Shown: positions 50,901-63,351 of the stretch, piece by piece
How the letters are laid out: every line of letters begins with the position of its first letter
How positions within the stretch are numbered: position 1 is the first letter of the stretch
Assembly (NCBI RefSeq): GCF_037975245.1
Contig: NC_092569.1
Coordinates: forward strand, 30,508,668 to 30,572,667
Direction: 5' to 3'
From: Apostichopus japonicus
Taxonomy: Eukaryota > Echinodermata > Holothuroidea > Aspidochirotida > Stichopodidae
DNA length: 64,000 nucleotides
Position numbers and translations under genes: made by a program
Notes under the pieces: model-generated
The model's input: the letters and a program-made list of their open reading frames with translations, nothing else
Database searches by the model: none
What the model was told of the DNA's origin: nothing

Positions 50901-53900
50901 TAAAACACTTCTTTTGGCAGCAACGAAGCAGTTGTGGGTGCACGTCACTCCGTCACCTTGGTAGTTTTGATTGCAGTAACATTTACGGACACCGTTCCTC
51001 TCATCACAGGTTGCGTGATCACTACACTGGTATCTCGCGTCTATAATCTTGCTGTTCCTACAAGTTGATCTTCGTGTACATCTTGAATTGACGTAAAACT
51101 CGCCTTCCTAATTTAAGATATTCAGCAGAAACAAATAAATCTGTAAATGTATTCTGTAATGTATTGCGATAATCGACAAGTTAAACAGTCAGAATTAATG
51201 TAAGTTACATGCTCCTGGAAATGATAAATGTTAAACAATATATTCCAGTGAAAGTAAAATGATCATTTGGTACAACGCTTGATGACGATGTTTGAGTAAA
51301 ACTGAATTTCTACTATTAAATGGTCGTGTGCGTTTTATATATTTTAGGTAAAGTTCTTTATTCAGGGTGTAGGTGCTTTGGATGCCTTATTTTGCTAGGT
51401 CTCAATTAGAGGACTTTTGCAAGAACATGTAAAACCGAAATAGGGGGACAATCAATATCATCAATAATAATGAGAATTAATAACAGATATAATAAAGAGT
51501 AAGGTCAATCAATTGAAATCCAAGATTTTAAGTTACAGTGTACTTTTTATGTTATATATTAAGAGTTGTGAACGGCATCATATAAACTTACTGCTAATAC
51601 GACGCCTTCCCCTTGGACGAAACAGCCACATTGCTCCATAGGTATGCAGCTATCTCCAAAAATCATGTGGTTTTCTGGACAAAGACATCTCTCTGGTTCC
51701 GCTGGATCAGGTATGACACAATTATTCGGATTCTCACAAGTTCTTTCACATGTATTATCATAATTATCCTTGTTGGACGAGCACCAGGCAATGGGTAAAT
51801 CTGGTAAAATTGAAACCGCCACAATTTAATCCTAGCTTGAAGTGTTAACTCACTTTTATTACATTACGTTATTATCGAATCATCGGAACATTTGCTGATT
51901 GTTAACATAGGATCAAATGTTAGCCGCATTTTTTATTGTTTAGACTCTGTTACGACATTACGTTATTAGCGAATCATGTTACCATCGTAATGCTCTGGCC
52001 ACTCGGAACCTTTGTTGATTGTTAACATAGGATTAAATGTAAGCCGGATTTGTAATTGTTAAGGCTCATTCAACTTACAATCATTTATGTCACATACAAA
52101 AAGAATATAACATTTTCAAGTATTCGACTATGGGAATCAATCAATATAATTGTGTATGATATACATCTCTTCCATTGAAACCTTTCTATAAAATGCTTCA
52201 ATTTCCGTTTTGAGTACATAGATATGGAGAAAATAATTAAAAAAAATGTCTAACCTGTTATTCCTTTGACATCACCAAGACTTGTTATAGAATAATTGCC
52301 CCATTCATCTGCAATGCGAAAGTTGTCGTATGTCAAGGAAAATGACTGGCCTGGATAATTCTCTAGCTCGATGCGCAGCTGGTAATTCTTTTGATTGATC
52401 AAGTGAGCTAACTTTTCATTACCAATCAGAAATTCACTGCCTAAGAAACCAATACCGTTTTTGTATTCATCCCAGGTTCGATTAAAACCGATGGATCCAT
52501 CAACACGTCGTTGTATGACCTGAAGAATTCAAAAGATAGGTATACAACTAACGGATAGAATTCATTATCTTATGATTAACCTTATAGGCACTCTTTGCGG
52601 CCCACATCAAGAAATATGAATAGGATAGAACAGATTTGTGATGTTGCGTTATAGGTTATCTTTATACATAGTTAGATCACAATCATAGTTGTGCACAGAA
52701 TACAAGTTTTCTTATCGTACTAAAATTCAATGTAATTATACTGAGTAGTTTTGTTTCCGATATTAGGTTTCAAATATTCATACATCGTACAAAATATATC
52801 ATCCGACACTCTTTAAAACGAAAATGTGTCTTCGAGAGTAACGTCTGTGATTGTAAGTGTACACGTTTTGAAATATATTACTTACTGTCCAACCTCCAGA
52901 TGTAGTGTTGTGATCAAAATATGTCTGAAATGGTTCCTGATACTGGTCAGACTTAATCAGGTATACACCGGATTTGGCGTTGGTAGGAGAGCATTGGTTA
53001 AGTACTTCATGACAATCCCTTGGATACTCCGTAGTTTGGAATAGAAAATACTGCAAGTCTAGCACCAAGATAATGTAAAGAAGAAGATGAGAACAAATCG
53101 TAAAACTGTTGCAGATACACTTCCATATGTAAAGAATTATTTCGAGAGAAATATAATATATGGCTACATCGCAATAGTTTTGTTTAAAAACACAGTAAAT
53201 AAGACGTGGTAATTACTATGAACCATCAGAAAATGTATTCAATCATTTAGGCTAATATTCATGGAGGCTAATATAAGCAAGTATATTTTATTTGAAATGA
53301 AAATCTAACGCAAAGAACTACCGTGACTCTGTGGCGACATGGTCATAGAAGCAAACATGATAAGTGATAGCTTTCCTCGACATGAAGGTATAATTTGGCC
53401 CTATTTTCACCTGACAACAATCTAACGTTCATCAGCACTGACCGGAGATTTGAAAGTGACAAATTTTTGAACGAGCTTACAGTATGTAAAGTCTAAACAA
53501 AGTGCTGGTTTTGTCCCTTCTGTTATTGTTACTTGATATTTAGCCTCTGAAGAATATCCTGCTAGGGTCGAAACGTCAGGCCAACTTACTTTGCACAAAT
53601 GACGAACAAGTATGAGTACATATAATCGGAACTATCTTTATTGCTTGAAATAAAAATTAACTAAAGACTTGTCTTCTCTTTGTTTTAATTAACCCCAATC
53701 AGCGCTAAAAATACTTCAATACACAGTACAAGGAAATTATTGAGAATTGTAAATCATTATTTATCTTACAAATTGAAATAGGAGAAAGTAACAAATATGA
53801 AGTACATCTAGATGGTTCCTTTCTAAATTTAACTTTTTTCCGAATTATGATTTAGATAACAAACTTATGTTAATTGTTTAGTTTTCAGTAGTTTATATTA

Positions 53901-56900
53901 ACCGTTACCCTTACAGAACGAAAACTTACTTGAATCGTTGACTCTTGTGCTTGACGATATCTGATGTAACAAAAAATTAAAGGAAATGTACGATTAAGCA
54001 AAGTACATTCTGAAGAAACAATATCGAGTTAAGAAGGTTGTACGAAGGTCAATGTATCACAAAAAACAGGACATATGCCTATCTATTACACCTTCATTTT
54101 AACATATACTACCATTTTAAAGGAATTGTCTGGTGGAAGATTTTGATACATTGTCTTTGTAGTTATTATTTTTCTCTTTCTAACCATGTAAAAATTGTCC
54201 ACATTCGCCGTTTTCTTCTTGTAGAAATCTGGTTTTCAAATTCACCAGTTTCTCATCAAAAGTACCGTTTGTTCGAACGCTTCAATATGGTGATTGACGT
54301 AGTGGTTGCAGATAGGCAAAACAGGCGACTTGAAGTTAGCACTCCCAATTCCGCAGCAAATAAACTCACGTGTAAGCACATTGGATTGCCTCATATATAT
54401 AACGTACATACTCGCGAACGTATATACTACGATGCTCAGTTGGTGTACTTGTATAGCGTTACACATAGTACACTCACACTCAAACCACAGTTCATTAACT
54501 GTTCTTCGAAATCGCTGAAATAAAATTCACGGATCAAATTAACAGTAAAAGGAAACTTGTAAAGTATTCGTTAAACCGGAAGATGAAACTTGGCGGAATC
54601 GATGTCATCGCAGAACTGTCCGATTGTAAACGTTAGAGTAGGCTATACACGCGAACATTCTTCGCGCTGGAGCTGGATACCGCGATGTGTAAACAACGAA
54701 GAGCCTGCTGTTAAAACTTATCTTGTGTTTCACAAAGACCACGAAACCACCGATCTACTACATATATGGCGGCTTAAGGAGTTTTTTAAATCATATCTAA
54801 TTTATAAGAAATTTCACCGGAAATTATTGAAGAAATTGATCGAATCGTTGTCAGAGCAGAATGTAGCACTGAGAAGCTTAGGCTTCGCAGAACTGTCCGA
54901 TTGTCAACGTTTGAGTATAGCCTACATGCGAACATTTTTCGCGTTGGAGTTGGATAGCGCGATGTATAGCCTGAACAACTCAGAGTCTGCTGTTAAAATT
55001 TACCTTGTGTTACACAAAGACCACGGAACCACCGATCAAGTACATGGCGGCTTAAGGAGTTTTTGAAAACATATCTAATTTTAAAGAAATTTCACCGGAA
55101 ATTAAGGAAGAAACTGTTTTTGTTGTGATTACCGTATAGGTACTGTGCGGAGGGTGGGGTAGGACGCAATCTGCTATGGCAGAGCTGACGTCACGTATTG
55201 TACTGTTCAAATCATATTTGAAATGTCTATCCATAACGATTAAAAAATCGTTTCTCTGTCAAACGCAACATTAGCGTTCTCATTTTTTGACAACATGTTT
55301 GGAAAATTATTTACTATTTTTTAAGCTAACTTCTTTGGGCCACCAGACAATCCTTTTAAGTTTAAATATACAAAGCAGAATTGTATAGCCTATTAAAATA
55401 AAATCTGATTTCGCTTTTGATTCAAATAAATGAACTATTTCCAACTTGTCAATTATTATAGAAACAGGTGATAAGAACGGAAAGAAAATTTCACATTCCA
55501 ATATCTAAGCAGTAATAAAATGTTTCACAATCTTAATGTTTCTTTCACATTGATTTTACTGCTTATAAGCATAGCTAATATTAAAAGTAGGTTTTATTGA
55601 ATATCTTTAATTGTTTGAAAATATGATTATAACTATGTTTTCATGTCTTCTAATACTTCTTATTTATCATTACTATACATAAAACAATCATTAGTCACCA
55701 TACACTAACTTAATTAAACGATCATAACTACGATAAGCAGATGAAAGTAATAATTCCCTGTGCATTATGCTAATCTAAATGTGAATGACATATTATCTGA
55801 GAAAGCGAAAAAAAACTTACAATATATTATTGAAAGAAAATTAAAAGTACAAACATCAGCGATATCCATGGATTAAAAACATATTGAGACCTTACTCACG
55901 TCCTTAAAAATACATGTATCCGACTGTAAATTGTTCGCATGATATATTTTGTTTTGCAGTAATGAATGTTGTTAATTGCAGATGTGTTGTGAAATATAAA
56001 AGAAAAATAGTTGATATCATTAGGCTTTTATCAATATAAAAAACCTTGAAGGCCGCCAAGGTTGTTTGGCACGCTCCCAGGTTGCATATTATTGACCAAA
56101 AGCGGTAATTGTCACCTTTTTACTTTTTCACATACTAAGAACATCTCTTAAAAACGGTGATTTTAAGATTTATGACGTTTTGCAATGTGTTCGTGTCCCT
56201 CATACGCTTCCGTAACCTATTACCAAAAAATGAAAAGGTCTCTATTATGCAGAAACGATGCAATTCAAGAATTCAACGTTTTTTGTTTGGAAAAAAAAGT
56301 AAAAAAAAGAAATAATTGCAGAAATCTCGAACTATTTGCAAACGTATTCTAGTTACAATATTCATGAAATTGTATTCTATTTTTACAATGAGACACTTTA
56401 TTCTGAGCTTCTTGAAAAGAAATGAAGAAAATTCATGATCCGTAAATCTTTGATCTCCTAGTGGTGTTCGTATAGTAAGCTAAGTGAAATTATCTATAGC
56501 GGGAAACTGGATATATGATGCTAATGAGGTACTTATACACTGGGACAACGTGCAATTTACCCTCAAAGCTTGAAAATAGCCAAGTTTTGAAAATATGTCC
56601 AACAAAAGGGCAACCAACCAACATTAAAAATTCATCCGTTGTGAAGAAGAGTATTGTTTGTTTCGATACGTACAAACCACTTGATTGACTTGGACAAGCA
56701 TCAACAACACAATATATCTTTTTTGTCTTCAACATCACAAAACACGTATACGTTTTACGCCCCAGCTACTGAAGCTAATTTTCGTTCGCCTGAAAGCTAC
56801 AACTGCTACAACAACTTTTTGCGACAACAACTTTTTGCTGATAGAAAATATGTCGATATTTTTAGAAATATTGTACTCAGAACGTATGCAATAAGTAAGG

Positions 56901-59900
56901 CTTTCAATGTACACACATTATGCAGAGTTATCTGTAACCTACAAAAACATTGTTAAAGTAATATTTTATATTTTTATAAATAAAAAAAAAACAAGTTTAA
57001 GATCGGAGTTGAAAATATTTGGGCAAAGCTTAACACATGTATGACGATTCACGCTCAATCAAAATAACCTCATGTATAGCAAAAGACAAGTTAGCGTATC
57101 CATAAAGAAAACTGTTTTAATTACCCTTTGTCTACATCAGCAAAAACGGATACTCTTTTGGCAAATTTACGTTTACTGTATCTATTTAAGACAGAACACC
57201 ATTCTTGAAAGCCCCACAACATCCCCGTGAACCCAGCTCTCATGAAAACACATACTTCCTCATAAAAAAAACGTACATGAGTATTTTCTTTTTACCTATG
57301 GTTGGCGTAATTCTCTGAAGTATCCTAAGTCAAGGATAACATATAATATCATAACGACACATATTTTTCTTTGCTTCCCTTGATATAAAAGGAAGTGTCA
57401 TTTGACGCCTGTACGCAAAGCTTTGTATGAAAGAAAGTTAGATATAACGTTGAAGGAGGATATAATTCGGATATATGGCATAAAATGCCCGATCCGTCTA
57501 ATTCAGTAAGACATCACATTTATCCTATTGAATATAACATATTAGAATTAGTTAGTATTTTATTTGTGCATTGGTTCACGACAACTCTTATATGGTTTAC
57601 ATGTGCTGAGATTATCCGATAATTCGTCAATTAAGTATGTTGGGAGAAATAAGCTAATGATATACCAGTCGTGCAAAAATTCATTTTCAAAACGATATAT
57701 TTGTCAGAGTAGTTATGAAAATATATAAGTGCCTAAGTAAACGATATCTGTTAACTTTAGAAGAAATGATAGGTAACTGTTCAACAGACACATCAAATTT
57801 CAAATATGACTCTGTAAATTTATATCCATTTTGAAATTTTTTGACAATCAACATCATCTAGATTCTCTCAAAACAACACGAGTTTAAATAATAGCCGTTC
57901 TTGTCTACGTGATCACGTGTTGTATGGTAACATTTTCAATATAATTTATTAAATTATAGACTTTGCAAGCAAGAAACGAGGAAATGATGGATACAAGGCC
58001 TGTCTTCTCGACAACGTGGCAAAAAAGCTCTGAATCATAAATTCAAAACTTTCTACAGTTTTGTTCTTTAAAAAAAACAGAATCAGGAACTTTACAACGG
58101 AAACGCACAGAGAGAAGGCTTACGCATTTATTTCTTGTTTTGTCTGGGATGATTGAGTAATGTTAATAAACAAGTCTGTTTTACTATTCTCCTTTATCTT
58201 GACATTGGTTTGGTACAATTAAAACAAAAATCTTAGCATGAATCTTTTTTACGATTGAGGGTTAGTAGACGATCTTCTTGATATTATATGCAAAATTTCA
58301 AAACTAACAACGTTTCACATTGACTTTTTTATTATACTTTATTCTTAATTTCTTTTCACTTTTCATAACATTAAGGTTATTATTTTTATTCTAATGCGGC
58401 GTTTCGTGCAAACTTCTTACAAATATGTTGGCTATTAGAATATTTCAATTAAGTTGATGATTATTACATTGACATGCGTCAAAATCATCCCTATGATAAA
58501 CACACATGACCGAATCGAACACATTATTAACAGATGCATGTGTTATACGATGCTATGACCGCCAGAAGGAAAACAAGACGTCGGTGAACAAACAGTGTTA
58601 CCTTAATCCGCTCAATCGTAAGGGGAACGATTGAAATTTAGGGGTTGATACATTTTAAGAAGGAACAATAACATTGATATTGCTGGGTCATGAAAAGAAA
58701 ACTTCAAGACAAAATACAGAAATATTAAAATAAACATTTTGTACATAAAACTGTTGGAGACGGGGGTTACTTGGCTTACAAATATCGGTTGCCAATTTAC
58801 CTGTATAAACTATAAGGTGTTTTGGGGATGTTTGGCAAATAATTGTTGATCGTTTTAAGATACATTCTGTTTCCTCTTCTGTATTTGCATGATGAACTGA
58901 TCAATATATATTCGTACGTAGGCCTACGGGGCTGTATTGAAGAGTGCGTTACATTAATGCGTTTAAGGTGTTATGTTTTACAGATACCTGCCCAGCGAGC
59001 AAATTTCCAAGTTATTGTCAGATATACAGTATGATACTTAACATAGTAACACTTTTGTAAACGAGAATTTGAAAGTGCTTGGAATGCTCTCATGTTGAAT
59101 TGATCTTTTAATGTTTTTGTAGTTTAAAATTGATTTTTAAATGTTGCACACATAAACTGTTACAATACTGAGATTAGCTCGTCTTGAAAAAAAAAATCAG
59201 CCATATTGTGTAAAGCTGCCATTTGTATGCACACGAAAAACCATCGATACTTTATGTTGACACATTAAATATTTTTGTATTAGGAATGATGCTTCTTTCG
59301 AATATTAAATCCAACAGATTGATCATATCGGTATAAAGTTGTAAATATAGTAATTTGGATATTAAACTTATTCAAAAGTTTATTTATCATGTCCGTATGA
59401 ATATTTGTTTTTTTTTTAAATAAAAAGCTGAACTTGATCTATTTTATCATAATAGTTTGGCAGTGGTTTTGACAGAGAGATACATTTTGTATTCGGAAAA
59501 TATGAATACTTTTATGAATTGACAGAAAAAAATTGTCATCGTGAAGGAATAACTTCGCGAGTTGTGTTATGATATTGTTACTTGTTGTATACATTATCAT
59601 ATTTAATTTCATGCGAGATGTTCTTTGATAAACAAATTACTAGTTCACAAGTTATTCATAACGTTATTTTTATCAGCTTAGGTTAATGGATACTTAATCA
59701 TATGTAGGGGTTTCGAAACCTATATGCTCTCGTTACAAGAACGTTTAAGCTTCTTGTAAAGCAATTTATAGAGTTTCTGTATATATCCATTTTGAAAATT
59801 CTTGTCAATTAAACCTCGTCTAGACTCACTAAAACAACACGATTTTGAATAATAACCGTTCTTGTCCACGTGATCACGTGTTGCACGGTAACATTTTAAA

Positions 59901-62388
59901 TATTTTTAATTACAGACTTTGCTAGTAAGAACGAGGAAATGATGGATACAAGCCTGTCTTGTCGACAACGGGGCAAGAAAGCTCTAAATCATAAATTATA
60001 ACATTTCTACAGTTTTGTTCTTTTGAAAAACAGAATCAGGAACTTTACAACGGAAGCGCACAGCGAGAAGATATATACATTTATTTATGTTTTGTCTGGG
60101 TTGATTGAGTAATGTTAATAAACACGTTTTTTGTTACTATTCTCCTTTTAATTGACATTGGTTTGGTACAACTTTAAATAAAAATATTCTTAGCATGAAA
60201 CTTGTTTTTTTATTGTCGGTTAGTAGACGCTCTTTCTGATGCTACAGGCACAATTTCAGAACTTAGAACTTTTCACATTATGTTTTTATGTACTTAATAT
60301 CCTATCACTTTTCCAAACATTTAGTCTATAATTATCGTACTTTAATATTTTTCTTAAAGCAGCGTTTCGTGCAAAATTCTTACAAATATGTCGAATATTT
60401 AAATATTTACATTTAGTTGATTATTACATTGACATGAGTTAAAAATCATTCCTATGATTAACGCACATGACCGAATCAAATATATTTTTAACATATACAT
60501 GTGTAATACGATGCTATGACCGCCAGAGGGAAAACAAAACATTGGAGAACATACAGTGTTAATTTAACCCGCAAAATAGTAAGGGGAACGATTGAAATTA
60601 GGAGGTTGATACATTTTAAGAAGGAATATTAGGATTGACATTGCTTGGTCATAAAAAAAACATGTTTCAGGACAAAATACAGAATTATTAAGATAAACAT
60701 TTTGTACATAACAATAATGGAGACGATATTTGGATTTTAAATATTGGTTGCCAAATTACCTGTATCGAGTATAAGGTGTTTTGGGGATGTTTGGCTAATA
60801 AGTGTTGATCATTTTAAGATACAATCTGTTCCTCTTGGGTATTTACATGATGGACTGATCATATATATTCGTACGTACTTGCCTGTATTGAAATGTGTGT
60901 TACACTAATGCGTTGGTTGTGTAATGTTTTACAGATACCTGCCAACGAGCAAATTTCCAAATTGTTGTCAGTTGTATATTGTAATACTAAACATATTAAC
61001 AATTTTGTGAAAAGCTTATTTGAAAGTGCTTGGATTGCTCTAATGTTAACTGTTACAATACTGAGGTTTTCTTAGCTCAAAAAAATTTACATTTCTGCTA
61101 TATTGCGTAAAGCTGCCATTTTTATGTACACGAGAAACCTATCAATACTTTAATTTTGACATATAAAACTTCTGTGTATTAGGAATTATTTCTTTTCGAA
61201 TACTAAATCCAACAGATTGATGATATCAGTATAACGTTATAAATAGAGCAATTTAGATATTAAACTTATTCAAAAGTTTAATTATCATTTCCGTATGCAT
61301 ATTTGTTCTTTTAGAAAATCAAAAGCTTAACTTTATTTATGTTATCATACTAGTTCGGCAGTCATTTTGACGGAGAGATAAATTTTTTGAATTATTTTAT
61401 GACTTGAAGGAACAAATTATCATCATGAAGGAATAACTTCTCAGTTTTTTTAATTGTTACTTTTTTTATACATTCGCATTTTAAATTTCATCCGATATTT
61501 GCTTTGATAAACAACCGATTAGTTCACAAGTTAACCATAACGTTATTTTTCTTAGCATAGGTTAATGGATACTTCATCATATGTAGGGTTTTGAAACCCG
61601 TATGCACTCGTTACAAGACCGCTTAGGCTTTGCACGCAATATGGACGAGAAACGTGTTGTATTAAAAACAAAATGTGTGAATTTGAGATTTATTTAAGAA
61701 ATAAAATGTAGACATTTCAATATGTATATGTATTTGGTATGTTTCAAAGTTCTCCTCCAAGAGATTCGTGTTGATTTTAAATAGTTTAGCCTCTAAAAAG
61801 ACATGTAAAAGGTAGATTTTCTGCCTAGTAAATTTCTGTTGCAGATTTTCTTTTTACGCGTTTGTTTGATTCTAAAAAAAATCAATGATGTAATTCATAA
61901 TTGGGTATCAACAAATGATACAGAATGGACAGTACGAATAGTGGGGCTATCAGCAGAAAATATAAGGGCAAGAGAATAAATGCAGTAATTAAGGGAGATA
62001 ATTGTGTTTAGAATAATGCTCGATAACGCACAAGTTTTAAAAAAAAAACATATCTTAGTTCCAAGAAAGTTACAGTTGAATTGAGCGGATAGCTCACCAA
62101 TCGTAATATTTCTACAAAGACTCGAGGTAACAAGTCAGCACAGGTAGACCGTTGTTATATTTTATATGTAGAAAAAAGGACAGGAATTTTTTAATCTGAA
62201 GTTAATGAAATACCGAGTTCCACTCAATCAGTTAAAAAAGTATACAAGTAAAACAAATTAATTCAAGTTTACTTTGAAGAAATTAATTTTATTTTATTAA
62301 TATTTTAGAAACTTACCCGAAAACCATTTGAGTTTAAAAGCAGCAAAACCGCAAAAACGAAAATATATTTGCTTCGAAGTTCTGCCAT
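47864..62388 (-). CDS. Gene C: fibrinogen-related protein with truncated FBG2 (FBG1-TIL-EGFx3-FBG2), 620 aa, 10 exons
   Basis: Exons in transcript order are 62388-62317, 53960-53930, 53058-52886, 52519-52255, 51800-51592, 51107-50898, 50316-50107, 49857-49558, 49309-49048 and 47994-47864. They total 1863 nt with all phases closing. Layout is signal peptide 1-24, FBG1 to 181, TIL 181-250, two extra EGF-like modules 251-390, EGF-like plus FBG2 start 391-490, FBG2 middle 491-578, then a short tail. The tail stops 14 codons after DCAEKH because the rest of the exon is deleted. FBG1 has CD changed to FD, FBG2 has GGWT changed to GGCT, and DQDND is DQNND. The frame is otherwise open, so it is either a recently damaged gene or a protein shifted to an FBG-independent role. 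Confidence 0.75.
49048..49309 (-). CDS. Gene C exon 9: middle of FBG2
   Basis: 262 nt: ILQRRTSRS, WNEYKNRFG, HWIGNDKIY, YQLLIEKT, GNAG at GTATGT. It is intact and close to B. Confidence 0.85.
49558..49857 (-). CDS. Gene C exon 8: EGF-like module plus altered start of FBG2
   Basis: 300 nt, phase 0 to 0. The EGF part is intact (ATCEERND, CYCNEWFEGDG). In the FBG part FEVFCEF and GGCT replace FEVYCEM and GGWT, so the near-invariant tryptophan has become cysteine. The donor GTAAGT is preserved. Confidence 0.82.
50107..50316 (-). CDS. Gene C exon 7: second extra EGF-like module
   Basis: 210 nt, phase 0 to 0: EAEFYINSRC, ATCDERNGVRKCYC, GDGVTC, ending CFVAAKGSVVR at GTCAGT. A recent tandem copy of exon 6. 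Confidence 0.8.
50898..51107 (-). CDS. Gene C exon 6: first extra EGF-like module
   Basis: 210 nt, phase 0 to 0: EGEFYVNSRC, ATCDERNGVRKCYC, GDGVTC, ending CFVAAKRSVLR at GTCAGT. Very similar to exon 7 and to the B module. Confidence 0.8.
51185..51250 (-). pseudogene. Relic of an EGF/FBG exon 5' end in gene C
   Basis: The first ~25 bases of the EGESYINS-type exon and its upstream intron are recognisable, matching gene A 7960-8030, but the rest of the exon is missing. This marks where the extra EGF modules were inserted by duplication between the TIL and EGF/FBG exons. Confidence 0.55.
51592..51800 (-). CDS. Gene C exon 5: TIL-like cysteine-rich module
   Basis: 209 nt, phase 1 to 0: WCSSNKDN, TCERTC, RCLC, SCIP, QCGC. 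All nine cysteines of the gene A module are kept. Confidence 0.8.
52255..52519 (-). CDS. Gene C exon 4: middle of FBG1
   Basis: 265 nt with VIQRRVDGS, WDEYKNGIG, FLIGNEKL and FRIADEWGNY, ending GITG at a GTTAGA donor. No stop in frame. Confidence 0.82.
52886..53058 (-). CDS. Gene C exon 3: start of FBG1
   Basis: 173 nt with PRDC, SGVYLIKS and SGGWT. The conserved CD cysteine is lost (TYFDHN, where A has TNCDHN). The donor is GTAAGT, unlike the GC donor in A. Confidence 0.8.
53930..53960 (-). CDS. Gene C exon 2: 31-nt linker micro-exon
   Basis: The same acceptor and donor as gene A; encodes ISSSTRVNDS plus one base. Confidence 0.7.
53961..62316 (-). other. Gene C intron 1
   Basis: Colinear with gene A intron 1, including the internal tandem repeats (57870-58060 and 59825-60010; 58770-58960 and 60725-60910). 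It carries an extra TTAA-flanked element. No coding exon is recognised. Confidence 0.65.
54121..55355. mobile_element. TTAA-flanked element in gene C intron 1
   Basis: Inverted ends AGGAATTGTCTGGTGG and, reversed, AAGGATTGTCTGGTGG; TTAA on both sides (54117-54120, 55356-55359). Gene A has the uninterrupted intron near 10850. The interior has two diverged copies of a ~280-bp unit (about 54615 and 54890) that produce a 158-codon plus-strand frame of doubtful meaning. Confidence 0.75.
62317..62388 (-). CDS. Gene C exon 1: signal peptide
   Basis: 24 codons beginning MAELRSKYI with a VFAVLLLLN core and a GTAAGT donor. It differs from gene A exon 1 by one residue (C to Y), and the flanking DNA is also duplicated. 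Confidence 0.8.
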
Positions 62389-62606
62389 TGATCCAAAATG
62401 AAACAGAGAAAATAGGGTGCACGAAATGAAGGAGATACTTGCTGACCTTCTGAGACAGTGACAGATGTAATGAACGTGACATCGTTACCCAACGAGGGAC
62501 CTTCATACGTACGGATGTCCATTTACACGCCGTAATTTATCAGTCGGTCACAGTTAAGATCCATAATCTATGTTATGCAATCTAGTGTGTCACATATCGA
62601 CATCTG

Positions 62607-62613
62607 TATATAA
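62607..62613 (-). promoter_or_regulatory. Candidate TATA element of gene C
   Basis: The same TTATATA context as upstream of gene A, about 220 nt before the ATG. Conservation may only reflect the recent duplication. Confidence 0.3.
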
Positions 62614-62619
62614 TGTAAG

Positions 62620-63345
62620 TGTCATTATTATTACAGGATAAATATGTGCTTTGTTTACTTAGAAGCTCTTTTATCTCGAATGGTTAGTTAGAATTTAAGA
62701 ACTCTCGATTCAACCACAAGGAAATGAGAAGAATGGGTGTTTACATCTCATACAATAAATGTCAAATTATCTGTATTTTGAACCATTACTGGATTAAATG
62801 ACTATATTTTAATTGTCTTAATCTTGCCACATATGTTTACGAGTTAAAAAAATAATAAGTGGAATAGAGGAGGCAAATTATAAGCACTAAGAACTGTGTT
62901 TTTTCGTCGTTTAAACCCTCTATTGATATGGGACATCATGTATGCAAAGGACGCTCTCAACGTATTAAAATACTTTAACACCAAATCGCTTGGACTCGTG
63001 ACATATCAATATCAAACAGCACCTTTCGAATATGAGACGAATCACAGGAATAGTAAGTTAGGGCTGGCCAATCAGTGAATAGAGTCATTATATTTTACGA
63101 TGTGGTTTTGTTTTTATTTACTAGGGAGTTCAAAATTAACAATAGTTTGGTTAAAACAACAACAGTAATATTGTTTTTCCACTCGATAAGCATGACTCGC
63201 ACAGTAAGTACTGTTCATGTCCTGTAACATTTGTTTGAACACAAAGTAGTAATAACTGATTGATACACGGTTGTTGGACATAAAAGTAGTTCCTGTGCCA
63301 GCCATTTGATGCGAGTTCTTTAATACGCGATTCTTAAATGAAGTA
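62620..63345. repeat. Duplicated upstream flank of gene C
   Basis: Colinear with 18185-18920 upstream of gene A. Similarity ends at AATGAAGTNNTATCTAG, giving the outer breakpoint of the A/C duplication. Confidence 0.75.
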
Positions 63346-63351
63346 ATATCT

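Noticed and set aside
56654-56956. 100-codon plus frame in gene C intron 1
   Set aside because: The equivalent gene A tract, though almost identical, does not preserve the same full frame, so coding is not supported.
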